A stretch of DNA of 64,000 bases from Persephonella hydrogeniphila (GTDB lineage: Bacteria > Aquificota > Aquificia > Aquificales > Hydrogenothermaceae), in contig NZ_OBEI01000002.1 of assembly GCF_900215515.1 (NCBI RefSeq), positions 124,001-188,000 of the forward strand, written 5' to 3'. The translations under genes and the position numbers were made by a program. The notes under the pieces are model-generated. The model was not told the DNA's origin. It worked only from the letters and a program-made list of their open reading frames with translations, and did not search any database. Each line of letters opens with the position of its first letter. Positions within the stretch are counted from its first letter, which is position 1. This document shows positions 1 to 7,289 of this stretch, in pieces.

Positions 1-170
1 CTTACTGTATAAATCGGTTCTATATAAATATAATCTTCATTTATGCCTGTAAGCATGCTCTGTCTTACTTTTTTGATAACCGGGATGCCGTTTTTTTCCG
101 ACAGGACAAGAAATTCTCCGGAAAAACTGAAAGAAAACAGCAGTAAAAAAACTACCAGAATACATCTCAT
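1..170 (-). CDS. N-terminal part of an exported protein of unknown function
   Basis: A reading frame opens at an ATG (168-170) three bases after the gspN stop and runs off the left window edge without a stop. The visible 56 residues begin with a charged Arg, a hydrophobic stretch and a Ser/Gly-rich segment, so a cleaved signal peptide around residues 1-18 is likely. Immediate coupling to gspN makes it the next gene of the secretion operon, where a secretin or a GspC-like protein would be expected, but the visible residues do not let me choose. Function is left open. Confidence 0.6.
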   Translation of the reverse strand, partial: MRCILVVFLLLFSFSFSGEFLVLSEKNGIPVIKKVRQSMLTGINEDYIYIEPIYTV

Positions 171-172
171 CT

Positions 173-805
173 TCAGAACCTGAAAAATATATTTTGTTTG
201 ACCTTTTTTTCTAACATTTCTCCTTTAAAAAACCCTTTTATGTATCCCTTTTTTATAGATACAGGAAGAAATAATTCTCCAGAAAAATCCCCCTGAACTA
301 TACTGCTTTTTATCTGGGCTTTTATTTTATTTTTTTTACCTTCTTTTATATCGTAGCTTATATGAATATCTTTTAGCATATACTCAGGGTAATTTTCAAT
401 ATAGATATCACCCTTACCTTTTACATATACATTATCTTCAACAAGCCTTAAATAATTCTCACCTGTTATCTTACCTTTTATACCTTTAACAGCTTTATCT
501 ATATCAAATCTGTCAAAAAGCAGATAAACAGATCTATTCAAAGGACTAAAAGAAGCTATTTTTTCCTTATCTATGTAAAACTCAATAAGTAACAGGAGGT
601 TCTTTATACTCAGACTGTTTATATAAACCTTTCCTATACTAAAATCAGTTATTTTTATACTGAAAATATCACCTTCAACATCTGTGTATCCTATATCAGC
701 TTTTTTCAGATAATAAGAAATAACCCTATCTGCAGGAAATGTGTAAATCAAACCTGAAAGAAAAGAAAACAAAAATAAAAAAATGTAAAAAATCTTTTTA
801 TTCAT
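173..805 (-). CDS. gspN: Type II secretion system protein N-like
   Basis: A 210-residue protein with one N-terminal membrane anchor (about residues 5-23) and a beta-rich periplasmic remainder. It overlaps gspM by four bases (ATGA) and follows the order G-I-J-K-L-M seen in type II secretion operons, where a GspN gene often closes the inner-membrane platform set. A Gly-Asp-Ile-Phe segment near residue 45 is in the place where GspN proteins carry their Gly-rich repeat start. Similarity is weak, so the name rests mainly on position, size and topology. GspN is accessory in the known systems. Confidence 0.6.
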   Translation of the reverse strand: MNKKIFYIFLFLFSFLSGLIYTFPADRVISYYLKKADIGYTDVEGDIFSIKITDFSIGKVYINSLSIKNLLLLIEFYIDKEKIASFSPLNRSVYLLFDRFDIDKAVKGIKGKITGENYLRLVEDNVYVKGKGDIYIENYPEYMLKDIHISYDIKEGKKNKIKAQIKSSIVQGDFSGELFLPVSIKKGYIKGFFKGEMLEKKVKQNIFFRF

Positions 806-1272
806 CTCCCACTCTCAATCACAGTCCGAACATTAAGTTTTTTATTACCTTTAGGATCATTTATACTGATAGAGCTTACAGAAAACCCTTTCTTCTTTAT
901 TTCTTTTAAAAAATCAAAAAGCTTTTCAGGTTCTGTTTTTTCCATAACAACCTCAATTCCTCTGTCTACAGGCTTAATAGAAACCACAAATTCCCTTACT
1001 CCTGATTTTCCGGCTATTTTATCTATAACAGATAAAGACAAGGTGTACCTTTCTTTAGGTTTTATATTTTTATACCTGTTTACAATTTTCTGAAGTTGAA
1101 TATACCTTTTTTCTTCAATCTTTATTCTTTTTTCTAAAGTCTCTATCTTTTTAAACAGATAACCTGCAGGTAAAACAAAGAAAACAACAACTATCACAAA
1201 ATATACACCTGTAATCAAAACAATCCTTTCTCTGTTTTCTAAAGATTCAAAAAACAGCAGTATCCTGTTCAT
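802..1272 (-). CDS. gspM: Type II secretion inner-membrane protein GspM
   Basis: A bitopic protein of 156 residues: a short cytoplasmic start, one membrane helix (about 19-40), a coiled-coil stretch (about 42-68) and a small ferredoxin-like periplasmic domain. This is the architecture of GspM, which binds GspL in the assembly platform that pushes the pseudopilus. It overlaps gspL upstream and gspN downstream by four bases each, so the three are translationally coupled. Sequence conservation in this family is low; the call relies on topology and gene order. Confidence 0.68.
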   Translation of the reverse strand: MNRILLFFESLENRERIVLITGVYFVIVVVFFVLPAGYLFKKIETLEKRIKIEEKRYIQLQKIVNRYKNIKPKERYTLSLSVIDKIAGKSGVREFVVSIKPVDRGIEVVMEKTEPEKLFDFLKEIKKKGFSVSSISINDPKGNKKLNVRTVIESGR

Positions 1273-2393
1273 AAACCTTCTCCAGATACAATAAAGCGTA
1301 TATCCCCTTCTGGTGTAGTAACTGTCTCTTCAATTTTTGCTTTAAATTTTTTTGAGAGAATGTTTTTAAACTTTTCAACATCAGATACAGTTTTAGCCAT
1401 ACCTTTTATTCTGAATTTTCCTTCGGTAATACTTATTGAGTATATTTTATACACCGAGGTATTTTTTACACTTCTTCCTATAAAATCAAGAAGCTCTACA
1501 GCATCATTCTGTGGATAACTTTCTTTTTCTATCATCAATATTTTGCTTTTTGCCTGTTCTAAAGGGTCAAAAACCTCACCTGTGTAGTTAAAAGCCTTTA
1601 TAAACAACTCTTTTTCTTTCTCTTTTATCTTTCTTAACTGGTCTTCAAGCGTATAGCTTCTGTAGAAAAGAGCACTGTTTAAAATAATTCCAGAAAGAAG
1701 AAGGTAAAATGCCCCCTTTAACAGGCTTTCTACATAGTTTTTACCGGAACTCCCAGAAAGATCAACACCCGCACCAAAAATACCCCTGAGCAACATACCG
1801 TAGCAGACATTAAGCTCTGTATCTATATTTTCCACTTTTAGCTTTCTGTAAGCAGAAAATTTTTGAGGAATTTTCCCTGAGAGGATAAAATCTTCAGGTA
1901 TATTGTCAATATCTGGCATGACCTTCACGTGGTCTATAAAACTATTTTTTATTGAAAGTTGGAGTACATACCCTTCAGAGAAATGAACAACATCACAGTT
2001 TTCTAACTGTAAAAACATACAGATTCTCAGAAGAGAAAACAGTTCGCTATCTATAACATCAGCATCTTTAATAGCAGCTATATCTTCCTTTTTTGCCACT
2101 ACACAAAAAACATCCACGCCATTTTTATCTGTTTTTGTATAGTAAGCATACTTAACAGTATCAATAGAAAAGGGAAGATCTAAACTGAGCTGTGTCTTTA
2201 CAGCTTTTTCTATCTTAGATCTGTCTTTAAAAGGAAATCTGTACTTTCTAAATGTTGATTTTACAGACGGGAAACTATAGAAAAGTTTATAATGTTTAGG
2301 CTCGTTTTCTAAGATTTTCACACTCTTTTTAAAAGGGTTTACCTCCCCTATAAGATATTTAGAAAGACCAAGGTCTATACCCTTTATTATCAA
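1269..2393 (-). CDS. gspL: Type II secretion platform protein GspL
   Basis: A protein of 374 residues with an actin-like cytoplasmic half that begins IIKGIDLGLS, one membrane helix near residues 226-246 and a periplasmic ferredoxin-like end, as in GspL/PilM-N type proteins. GspL links the secretion ATPase GspE to the pseudopilus platform. The start is TTG: a GAGGT sequence overlapping the gspK stop lies six bases upstream, and no ATG is near. It overlaps gspM by four bases. A perfect DnaA box (1510-1518) inside the gene looks incidental. Confidence 0.78.
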   Translation of the reverse strand: MIIKGIDLGLSKYLIGEVNPFKKSVKILENEPKHYKLFYSFPSVKSTFRKYRFPFKDRSKIEKAVKTQLSLDLPFSIDTVKYAYYTKTDKNGVDVFCVVAKKEDIAAIKDADVIDSELFSLLRICMFLQLENCDVVHFSEGYVLQLSIKNSFIDHVKVMPDIDNIPEDFILSGKIPQKFSAYRKLKVENIDTELNVCYGMLLRGIFGAGVDLSGSSGKNYVESLLKGAFYLLLSGIILNSALFYRSYTLEDQLRKIKEKEKELFIKAFNYTGEVFDPLEQAKSKILMIEKESYPQNDAVELLDFIGRSVKNTSVYKIYSISITEGKFRIKGMAKTVSDVEKFKNILSKKFKAKIEETVTTPEGDIRFIVSGEGL

Positions 2394-2402
2394 TAAATAA
2401 CC

Positions 2403-3293
2403 TCACTGAATTTTCTTCCAGACGACTTTCGTTTTATTCTTCCTGTTTAATAGTATAACAAGTTTGTATTTTCTACCCCCAAATGTTATACCTACATCAG
2501 CAAGAAAATTTTCGCTTTTTACATCGATATAAAGTCTTATTCTGTAGAGAATATCAGAGCTGAACCCATCTATTAGAACAAGTTCGTCAACATTTTTAAA
2601 AGGCTTTTCTTTCCTGTAAGAGATTATTTTTGAAGCTAAAGAGCTGTCTATCTCTTCATCTAACGCCATCAAAACCCATTTAGATGCTGTGTTTATATTT
2701 ACCTTTCCATTGGAGTAGGGAGATAAGACAGACTTAAGACCAGGAAAAAATCTACCATTTATGATCTTCCCATTAAAAACCTTACTGTCCACTCCATCAA
2801 TAAGCAAGAATTCCTCAACTGTATCTATGTAAGAATTTTTTGCTGGATACAGTCTGTAATCCTCTTTCCCTCCATTACTGAAGCTATCAGCATCTATCCA
2901 GTCTATTATATTGTAGAGAATCTGGTTATTTATCTGAACCGTATCAAACAACCTTTCAAGTATACCAAAAAATTTTTTATCTATTTTTTCCCCTGTTATA
3001 ACCCTGTTTGGGTTTAAAAATCTTTCTTGATCCACAATCTGAACTTCCACCTTTACATTTTCCAGTGCAAGAGGAATATTTTTAGACCAGAACTCTCCTA
3101 TGTAATCAACAGATTTATCATCCTTATTTAGAACTTTGATTAGAGCCTCAGAAATAGAGTCAGAAATAAGCAGTATCTGCTGTGTATTTACACTATCCTC
3201 AACATAATTTTCCAGCAGATACCTATCCTCAGTTGTATCTAAAACAGCTGTTCCTATTGAAGCGATAACAATAAAAACAAAAAGCAATATCAT
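2403..3293 (-). CDS. gspK: Minor pseudopilin GspK
   Basis: A 296-residue protein with a hydrophobic N-terminal helix, a large alpha domain and the helix-hairpin-helix-like segment KVNINTASKWVLMALDEEI typical of GspK, the tip pseudopilin that caps the type II pseudopilus with GspI and GspJ. It overlaps gspJ by four bases. Oddly, translation from the only available ATG gives MILLFVF, with no basic leader and no Gly before the hydrophobic helix, and an in-frame stop lies two codons upstream. The usual prepilin-peptidase site is therefore absent, or a frameshift hides it. Confidence 0.85.
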   Translation of the reverse strand: MILLFVFIVIASIGTAVLDTTEDRYLLENYVEDSVNTQQILLISDSISEALIKVLNKDDKSVDYIGEFWSKNIPLALENVKVEVQIVDQERFLNPNRVITGEKIDKKFFGILERLFDTVQINNQILYNIIDWIDADSFSNGGKEDYRLYPAKNSYIDTVEEFLLIDGVDSKVFNGKIINGRFFPGLKSVLSPYSNGKVNINTASKWVLMALDEEIDSSLASKIISYRKEKPFKNVDELVLIDGFSSDILYRIRLYIDVKSENFLADVGITFGGRKYKLVILLNRKNKTKVVWKKIQ

Positions 3294-3817
3294 AACTCAC
3301 TACCTGCAGGTATGTAAAAAGATTTACCATCGATCTTTAGCCTTATAATAGATGGAAAATTTTTGCCTCTATAATGCTGGAGAAATCTTCCTTTATAATA
3401 AGCCTCAAACTCTATATCATCAAAAACACCCAACAAAACCTTTTTTATACCATCACTACCTAACCTGCCATCCATATAGGGATACTCCATGTAAAAAAGC
3501 TTGCTTTTCTGACCTTCTTTTTCTACCCTGTACTCAGCTCTTACTGCCCCTGTAAAAAATAGAGGATAAACTGTGTAAAAGGATATCCCCCCATTCCCAA
3601 GGATAAAATTTTCCTTCCTTTTTTCCACTTTGCTAAACATCTGTTTCGCCAGCTGGTTTTTTACAGAGATGTAAGATATATATCTTTCTGTCAGATAGGA
3701 CAGCTCTGCAGAGCCTCTTATGTTTGATATAAAGGTATACCCTACAGTGCCAAAAACAAGAAGCAGTAAAGAAACAACAAGAAGAAGTTCAAGGAGTGTA
3801 AAACCTTTACTCTTCAT
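3290..3817 (-). CDS. gspJ: Minor pseudopilin GspJ
   Basis: A 175-residue prepilin. The class III signal KGFTLLELLLVV places a Gly before Phe and a Glu at position +5, the recognition pattern of prepilin peptidase, followed by the hydrophobic helix and a beta-rich globular domain. Order between gspI and gspK and its length identify it as GspJ, one of the three minor pseudopilins of the pilus tip. The start codon lies inside the end of gspI (11-base overlap) and its stop overlaps gspK, so the set is translationally coupled. Confidence 0.8.
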   Translation of the reverse strand: MKSKGFTLLELLLVVSLLLLVFGTVGYTFISNIRGSAELSYLTERYISYISVKNQLAKQMFSKVEKRKENFILGNGGISFYTVYPLFFTGAVRAEYRVEKEGQKSKLFYMEYPYMDGRLGSDGIKKVLLGVFDDIEFEAYYKGRFLQHYRGKNFPSIIRLKIDGKSFYIPAGSEL

Positions 3818-4127
3818 AAACTCTCAACTTTAAGATAGGTTTTCCTGTTTTTTTGTCTAAAACTGTATAATCTATCTCTTTCAGTCCAAAAACTGTATCC
3901 TTACTTTCCTGATGTATTGTAAACTCAGGATTTTCCTTTTTTATGTTATAGTAGCTTTCATTAAAAAAGTTTAAAGCTTTTGTCTTCTTTATGCTGTTAT
4001 ATATACCTGATATATTCTCAGACTGTATTTTTATAAGAACAGTAAAAGCTATACTGAAAATAACAATTCCCACCAGAACTTCAAGTAAAGTAAAGCCTTT
4101 ATTTGTCCCAGACTGAGATATCATCAT
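3807..4127 (-). CDS. gspI: Minor pseudopilin GspI
   Basis: A 106-residue prepilin with the leader motif KGFTLLEVLVGIVIFSIAF: Gly/Phe cleavage site and Glu at +5. The small size and the position right after gspG fit GspI, which nucleates the tip complex with GspJ and GspK. Two ATGs occur in tandem at the start (4127 and 4124); the reading frame overlaps the end of gspG by 29 bases. No gspH lies between gspG and gspI, which is common outside the Proteobacteria. Confidence 0.82.
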   Translation of the reverse strand: MMISQSGTNKGFTLLEVLVGIVIFSIAFTVLIKIQSENISGIYNSIKKTKALNFFNESYYNIKKENPEFTIHQESKDTVFGLKEIDYTVLDKKTGKPILKLRVYEE

Positions 4128-4506
4128 CAGTACCTAACTCTCCGTCAGGACCCTTTGATTTTAGTTCAAAGGGGTGTTTTTCCGATGGGTAAATATAAAT
4201 ATAATCATTACCCCACGGGTCTTTAGGTAAAGATTCCATATACTGCTTCCATTTTTTTGGCTCAGGTGGTATCTTTGGTTTTTCCACAAGGGCCTTTAAT
4301 CCCTGTTCAGTTGTAGGATAGTTCCCGTTATCCAATCTGTACATCTCTAATGCTCTTTTTATCTCTTTTAGCTGAACTTTTGTTGTTTTTATCTTTGCCT
4401 CTTCAGATCTCCCAATTATATTTGGAACTACAAGAGCTGCGAGTAAAGATAATATAACAAGTACAACAAGTAGTTCTAACAGTGTAAAACCTTTCCTATT
4501 TCTCAT
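4099..4506 (-). CDS. gspG: Major pseudopilin GspG
   Basis: A 135-residue protein and the first gene of the secretion operon. It shows the prepilin site KGFTLLELLVVLVIL, the helix end NIIGRSEEAK, the segment YRLDNGNYPTTEQGL and the calcium-loop ending GPDGELGTDDDISVWD, all standard for the major pseudopilin that polymerises into the periplasmic piston. A GGGAGG sequence lies a few bases before the ATG. Its upstream region is the DnaA-box array, so the operon promoter must sit inside or beside the proposed origin. Confidence 0.97.
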   Translation of the reverse strand: MRNRKGFTLLELLVVLVILSLLAALVVPNIIGRSEEAKIKTTKVQLKEIKRALEMYRLDNGNYPTTEQGLKALVEKPKIPPEPKKWKQYMESLPKDPWGNDYIYIYPSEKHPFELKSKGPDGELGTDDDISVWDK

Positions 4507-4569
4507 ACTTCCTCCCGGATTTTACTCAAATTTTTTCTTTTTTTCTTTTATATTTTTATCATAAATAAG

Positions 4570-4590
4570 TAATAATAAGAATAATAATAG
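4570..4590 (+). other. DnaA-trio-like triplet tract of the unwinding element
   Basis: Reading toward the first box, the bases form TAA TAA TAA GAA TAA TAA TAG, followed by GC and then the box at 4593. The bacterial basal unwinding system described for Bacillus consists of a DnaA box, a short GC-rich spacer and a run of trinucleotides of the form (T/A)A(G/A) on this strand. Six of the seven triplets fit; GAA is the exception. Single-strand loading of DnaA here is an inference from this match. Confidence 0.7.
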
Positions 4591-4741
4591 GCTGTGGATA
4601 TGTGGATAACTTAAAAAAATCTATAAATATTAATAACTTACAGGACGGCAGGGTTGTGGATAACTATGTGGATAATATGTGGATAACTCAAAAAATAAAA
4701 AGTTCTTATATTAGAACACTTACGGGTTCGTATTTACTAAC

Positions 4742-4784
4742 TTTCTATATTTATCAATGACTTATCCCTGTGGATAACTTTTCA
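4742..4784 (+). repeat. 43-bp direct repeat, copy 1 (contains a DnaA box)
   Basis: Identical to 4892-4934 except for one base (T at 4758, C at 4908). It contains TTATC, the half-box TTATCCCTG and a perfect DnaA box at 4769-4777. The two copies are exactly 150 bases apart and bracket the four phased boxes. Confidence 0.95.
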
Positions 4785-4891
4785 AAATAGATCAAGTTAT
4801 CCACAACTTTTTCCGAGTTATCCACAATTTTTGGTCAGTTATCCACAGAAAATTTTGAGTTATCCACAACCCCTGTGGATAACTTTTTAGT

Positions 4892-4934
4892 TTTCTATAT
4901 TTATCAACGACTTATCCCTGTGGATAACTTTTCA
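4892..4934 (+). repeat. 43-bp direct repeat, copy 2 (overlaps the folK 3' end)
   Basis: Second copy of the repeat at 4742-4784. From 4912 onward it is also coding sequence: the last folK codons (Ser-Tyr-Pro-Gln-Gly-stop) are the DnaA box and the half-box read on the minus strand. The origin therefore appears to have taken over the end of the gene, or the gene end was duplicated into the origin. Confidence 0.95.
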
Positions 4935-5406
4935 GACAGGATATAATTGTTCTGTCACGCAGATTAAAAAGGAGCTCTTTTACTGTTTTTTTCAGGACAG
5001 GATGAATAAACTCTGGTTCTATATCAAAAAGAGGCTGCAGTACAAAATCTCTTTCGTGGAGTCTTGGGTGAGGAATAACAAGATATTCTGTATCTAATAT
5101 CAGATTTCCATAAAACAGTATATCTATGTCTATCTCCCGTGGACCCCAGCGAAATCTTTCTACTCTTCCTAATTCTTTTTCTATATTTTTTGTCATCTTG
5201 AAAAGTTCAAATGGATCTAACTGGGTGAATCCTTTTATAACAGTGTTGTAAAAGTCAGGCTGGTCTTCAAAGCCAACAGCTTTTGATACGTATACAGGTG
5301 CTATCTGGATATCTTTGACAAATTCAGATAATTTATCTACAGCTTTTTTTATATAACTTTCTTTGTCACTTATATTTGAGCCAAGAGCTAAAAATACTTT
5401 TTCCAA
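4912..5406 (-). CDS. folK: 2-amino-4-hydroxy-6-hydroxymethyldihydropteridine pyrophosphokinase
   Basis: Transfers pyrophosphate from ATP to hydroxymethyl-dihydropterin in folate synthesis. The 164-residue chain matches the family length. It begins FLALGSNISDKESYI, has the substrate loop VGFEDQPDFYNTV and the family signature RWGPREIDIDILFYG, followed by IPHPRLHERDFVLQPL. The start is 30 bases from the divergent transpeptidase gene. Its last five codons and stop lie within a DnaA box of the proposed origin, so the C-terminal end may be dictated by origin sequence. Confidence 0.96.
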   Translation of the reverse strand: MEKVFLALGSNISDKESYIKKAVDKLSEFVKDIQIAPVYVSKAVGFEDQPDFYNTVIKGFTQLDPFELFKMTKNIEKELGRVERFRWGPREIDIDILFYGNLILDTEYLVIPHPRLHERDFVLQPLFDIEPEFIHPVLKKTVKELLFNLRDRTIISCLKSYPQG

Positions 5407-5435
5407 TGGTAGCCTTTAGATGCTAAAATTATTTT

Positions 5436-6707
5436 ATGGGAGTTATTTTAGCAGTTTTTTTGATTTTTTCTTATGCTTACTCATACGATTTAGATTCCCT
5501 TCTTGATGAGGCAATAAGAGAAGTAGAAAGTGAAAAATCAGAAAAGTATTACAATCTTGCTCTTAAGCTCTTTAATGAAGGTGTTTATAAGCTTGCGGTA
5601 AAAAATGGTGAGCTATTTATTGAAAAAAATAACTTTGACAGAAGAAAATTAGAAGATATGCTTCTTTTACTATCTGTTTCTTATTATAAGTTGAAAGAGA
5701 CCAAAAAACTGTTTGATCTTTATTTGAGATTTATAGGTTCTGGTATATCTAAGGATATAAAGCTGAAATTATTTGTTTATACAAATAATCTGCTGGTAAG
5801 AGAGAAAGAGTGGAAGAGGTTAAAAATTGTAAGGAAAAAATGGCATAGATATTTTAAAAATAAGAAAATAAGACCTAAATTGAAAGGAGTTTATTCAAGA
5901 TTTGAACCGGGAATCAATATATTTTCTTTAAAAGAAGGAAATATCATAGGAGATAATACAGTCTATATAGCAGATAAGAACCTTACATTGATAGAGATCG
6001 CTAAAAAAATAGATATGGGATATGATGAGCTAAAAATATCTAATCCTCATATAGATCCTTTTGATATTCTAAAAGGAGAAGCTGTATTTATCCCGAGAAG
6101 AAGATTGCTACCTGAACAGAATTTTGAGTTTGGTACTGTTTATATAAATCTTTCAGAAAAAAGACTTTATTATCCATTAATTATAGAAGGAGAGCCTTAT
6201 GTTATATCGTTTCCTGTAGGAATAGGTACAGATAACACAAAATCTCCTGTAGGGGAGTTTTTTATATCTCAGAAAAAAGAAAATCCAGAATGGATAGTCC
6301 CAAAGTCAATAAGAGAAGAAGATCCTTCCCTACCTCCAGTCGTCCCTCCAGGTCCAAATAATCCTCTTGGTGTGAGAGCAATGAGATTAGGAAACACAGA
6401 GTATCTTCTCCATGGGACAAGTAAAAGATTTGGTATAGGGATGAAAGTCAGTCATGGATGTATAAGGATGTATAACAGAGATGTAGTAAGGCTTTTTGAT
6501 ATAGTTAATAAAGGAACTAAGGTGGTTATAACAGATAAAAGATTTAAGATTTTTAAAAACAGATATATATATTTAGAGATTTTCGAACTTTCAGTAAAGG
6601 ATAAAATTGACATATTAAACCTTTTAAAAGAAAGGGGGGTTAAAATAACCCCTTATCTTATAGATTTTTACAATATAGAAAAGAGGGGATACTCAATTCC
6701 CCTCTAA
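5436..6707 (+). CDS. L,D-transpeptidase (YkuD domain) with LysM-like segment
   Basis: An exported peptidoglycan enzyme of 423 residues: signal peptide (about 1-17), a helical TPR-like region (about 40-130), a LysM-like segment (about 168-220) and a YkuD domain (about 225-370). The catalytic motif SHGCIRM is at 339-345 with Cys342 as nucleophile, preceded by LLHGTS. Such enzymes form 3-3 peptide cross-links or attach lipoproteins to the wall; the coiled-coil lipoprotein next door is a possible partner. The ATG has no Shine-Dalgarno sequence; a TAAAAT at 5424-5429 lies six bases upstream, so the mRNA may be leaderless. Confidence 0.9.
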   Translation: MGVILAVFLIFSYAYSYDLDSLLDEAIREVESEKSEKYYNLALKLFNEGVYKLAVKNGELFIEKNNFDRRKLEDMLLLLSVSYYKLKETKKLFDLYLRFIGSGISKDIKLKLFVYTNNLLVREKEWKRLKIVRKKWHRYFKNKKIRPKLKGVYSRFEPGINIFSLKEGNIIGDNTVYIADKNLTLIEIAKKIDMGYDELKISNPHIDPFDILKGEAVFIPRRRLLPEQNFEFGTVYINLSEKRLYYPLIIEGEPYVISFPVGIGTDNTKSPVGEFFISQKKENPEWIVPKSIREEDPSLPPVVPPGPNNPLGVRAMRLGNTEYLLHGTSKRFGIGMKVSHGCIRMYNRDVVRLFDIVNKGTKVVITDKRFKIFKNRYIYLEIFELSVKDKIDILNLLKERGVKITPYLIDFYNIEKRGYSIPL

Positions 6708-6710
6708 TAA

Positions 6711-7103
6711 TTATTTAGCGAGAGATTTTCTCATTACTCTTTCTATGTTCTCAGAAAGTCTGTCAAGTTTTGCTTCTATAGCTCCAACTCTATCTTCCAG
6801 ACCTCTTATAGCAGCTGCATTTTTCTCTGCTTTTTCATCAACAGCTTTGATCTGTTTTTTCAAATCTGCATGTTCAGCCTGAATATTGCCAACCTGAGTT
6901 TCAAGATCTTCGATTTTTCCTACAATCTTTGGATGTTCTTCTTTATGCATCTGTTCTATTTTTGTTACTTTACTTTCAATGGCGTTCAGTTTTTCTAATA
7001 TTTTAGCATCCTGCTCATCTACATAGCTTTTGGTAGCACATCCTGTAAGAACAACAGCAGAAAGACCTAAAACAGCACCTGCTTTTAAAAGTTTTTTAAA
7101 CAT
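6711..7103 (-). CDS. Coiled-coil outer-membrane lipoprotein (Lpp-like)
   Basis: A 130-residue lipoprotein. The signal peptide ends in the lipobox VVLTGC, so acylation at Cys22 is expected. The rest is almost entirely heptad-repeat helix (for example LEDRVGAIEAKLDRLSENIE), giving a long coiled coil, and it ends in Lys-Ser-Leu-Ala-Lys, reminiscent of the basic tail by which Lpp is joined to peptidoglycan. A GGAGG-type site lies before the ATG. The convergent neighbour is an L,D-transpeptidase, the enzyme class that attaches Lpp in enterobacteria; that functional link is an inference. Confidence 0.8.
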   Translation of the reverse strand: MFKKLLKAGAVLGLSAVVLTGCATKSYVDEQDAKILEKLNAIESKVTKIEQMHKEEHPKIVGKIEDLETQVGNIQAEHADLKKQIKAVDEKAEKNAAAIRGLEDRVGAIEAKLDRLSENIERVMRKSLAK

Positions 7104-7173
7104 CTCAAACCTCCATTTATTATTTATTTAATAAGTTTAGCATAAATTTAAGCTGTACATTTTTTATTCTAAT

Positions 7174-7203
7174 TTTGAATGTATTCAAATATTGTTATAC
7201 AAT
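7174..7203 (+). promoter_or_regulatory. Promoter of kdsC with overlapping 16-bp palindrome
   Basis: TTGAAT (7175-7180), a 17-base spacer and TACAAT (7198-7203) form a sigma-70 type promoter. The -35 hexamer is the left arm of the perfect palindrome TTTGAATGTATTCAAA (7174-7189), whose right arm gives a TTGAAT reading leftward toward the lipoprotein gene. A regulator or divergent promoters could share this site. Confidence 0.55.
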
Positions 7204-7246
7204 ATATATGGCTATCCTCCTGAAAATATTGACCGAACCTGCCACC

Positions 7247-7269
7247 TGAGGTACCTTATAGGTACCTCA
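7247..7269 (+). other. Perfect hairpin in the kdsC leader
   Basis: Nine base pairs (TGAGGTACC with GGTACCTCA) enclose the loop TTATA. It lies in the roughly 80-base leader between the kdsC promoter and its ATG, whose spacing shows no Shine-Dalgarno sequence. There is no U-tract, so it is not a simple terminator. The flanking GC-rich bases (7231-7247) and a weaker ATTC/GAAT hairpin after it suggest a structured RNA of unknown role. Confidence 0.5.
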
Positions 7270-7289
7270 ATTCTATTTCGGAATCAGCG

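Larger units (their letters stand above)
4560..4934. other. oriC: Candidate chromosomal replication origin (oriC)
   Basis: Eleven perfect copies of the DnaA box TTATCCACA occur within 330 bases. Read as TGTGGATAA: 4601-4609, 4655-4663, 4667-4675, 4678-4686, 4769-4777, 4874-4882, 4919-4927. Read as TTATCCACA: 4797-4805, 4818-4826, 4839-4847, 4860-4868. A one-mismatch box (TGTGGATAT) lies at 4593-4601. To the left is AT-rich sequence with in-phase TAA/TAG triplets. The stretch between gspG and folK holds no reading frame of note. Genes to the left run away from it on the minus strand. dnaA itself is not in the window, which is usual for several lineages. Box density is direct observation; origin function is inferred. 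Confidence 0.88.

Noticed and set aside
6682-6705. Eight-pair hairpin AGAGGGGA/TCCCCTCT at the end of the L,D-transpeptidase gene as a terminator
   Set aside because: No T run follows on either strand and most of it is coding; possible but unsupported as an intrinsic terminator.
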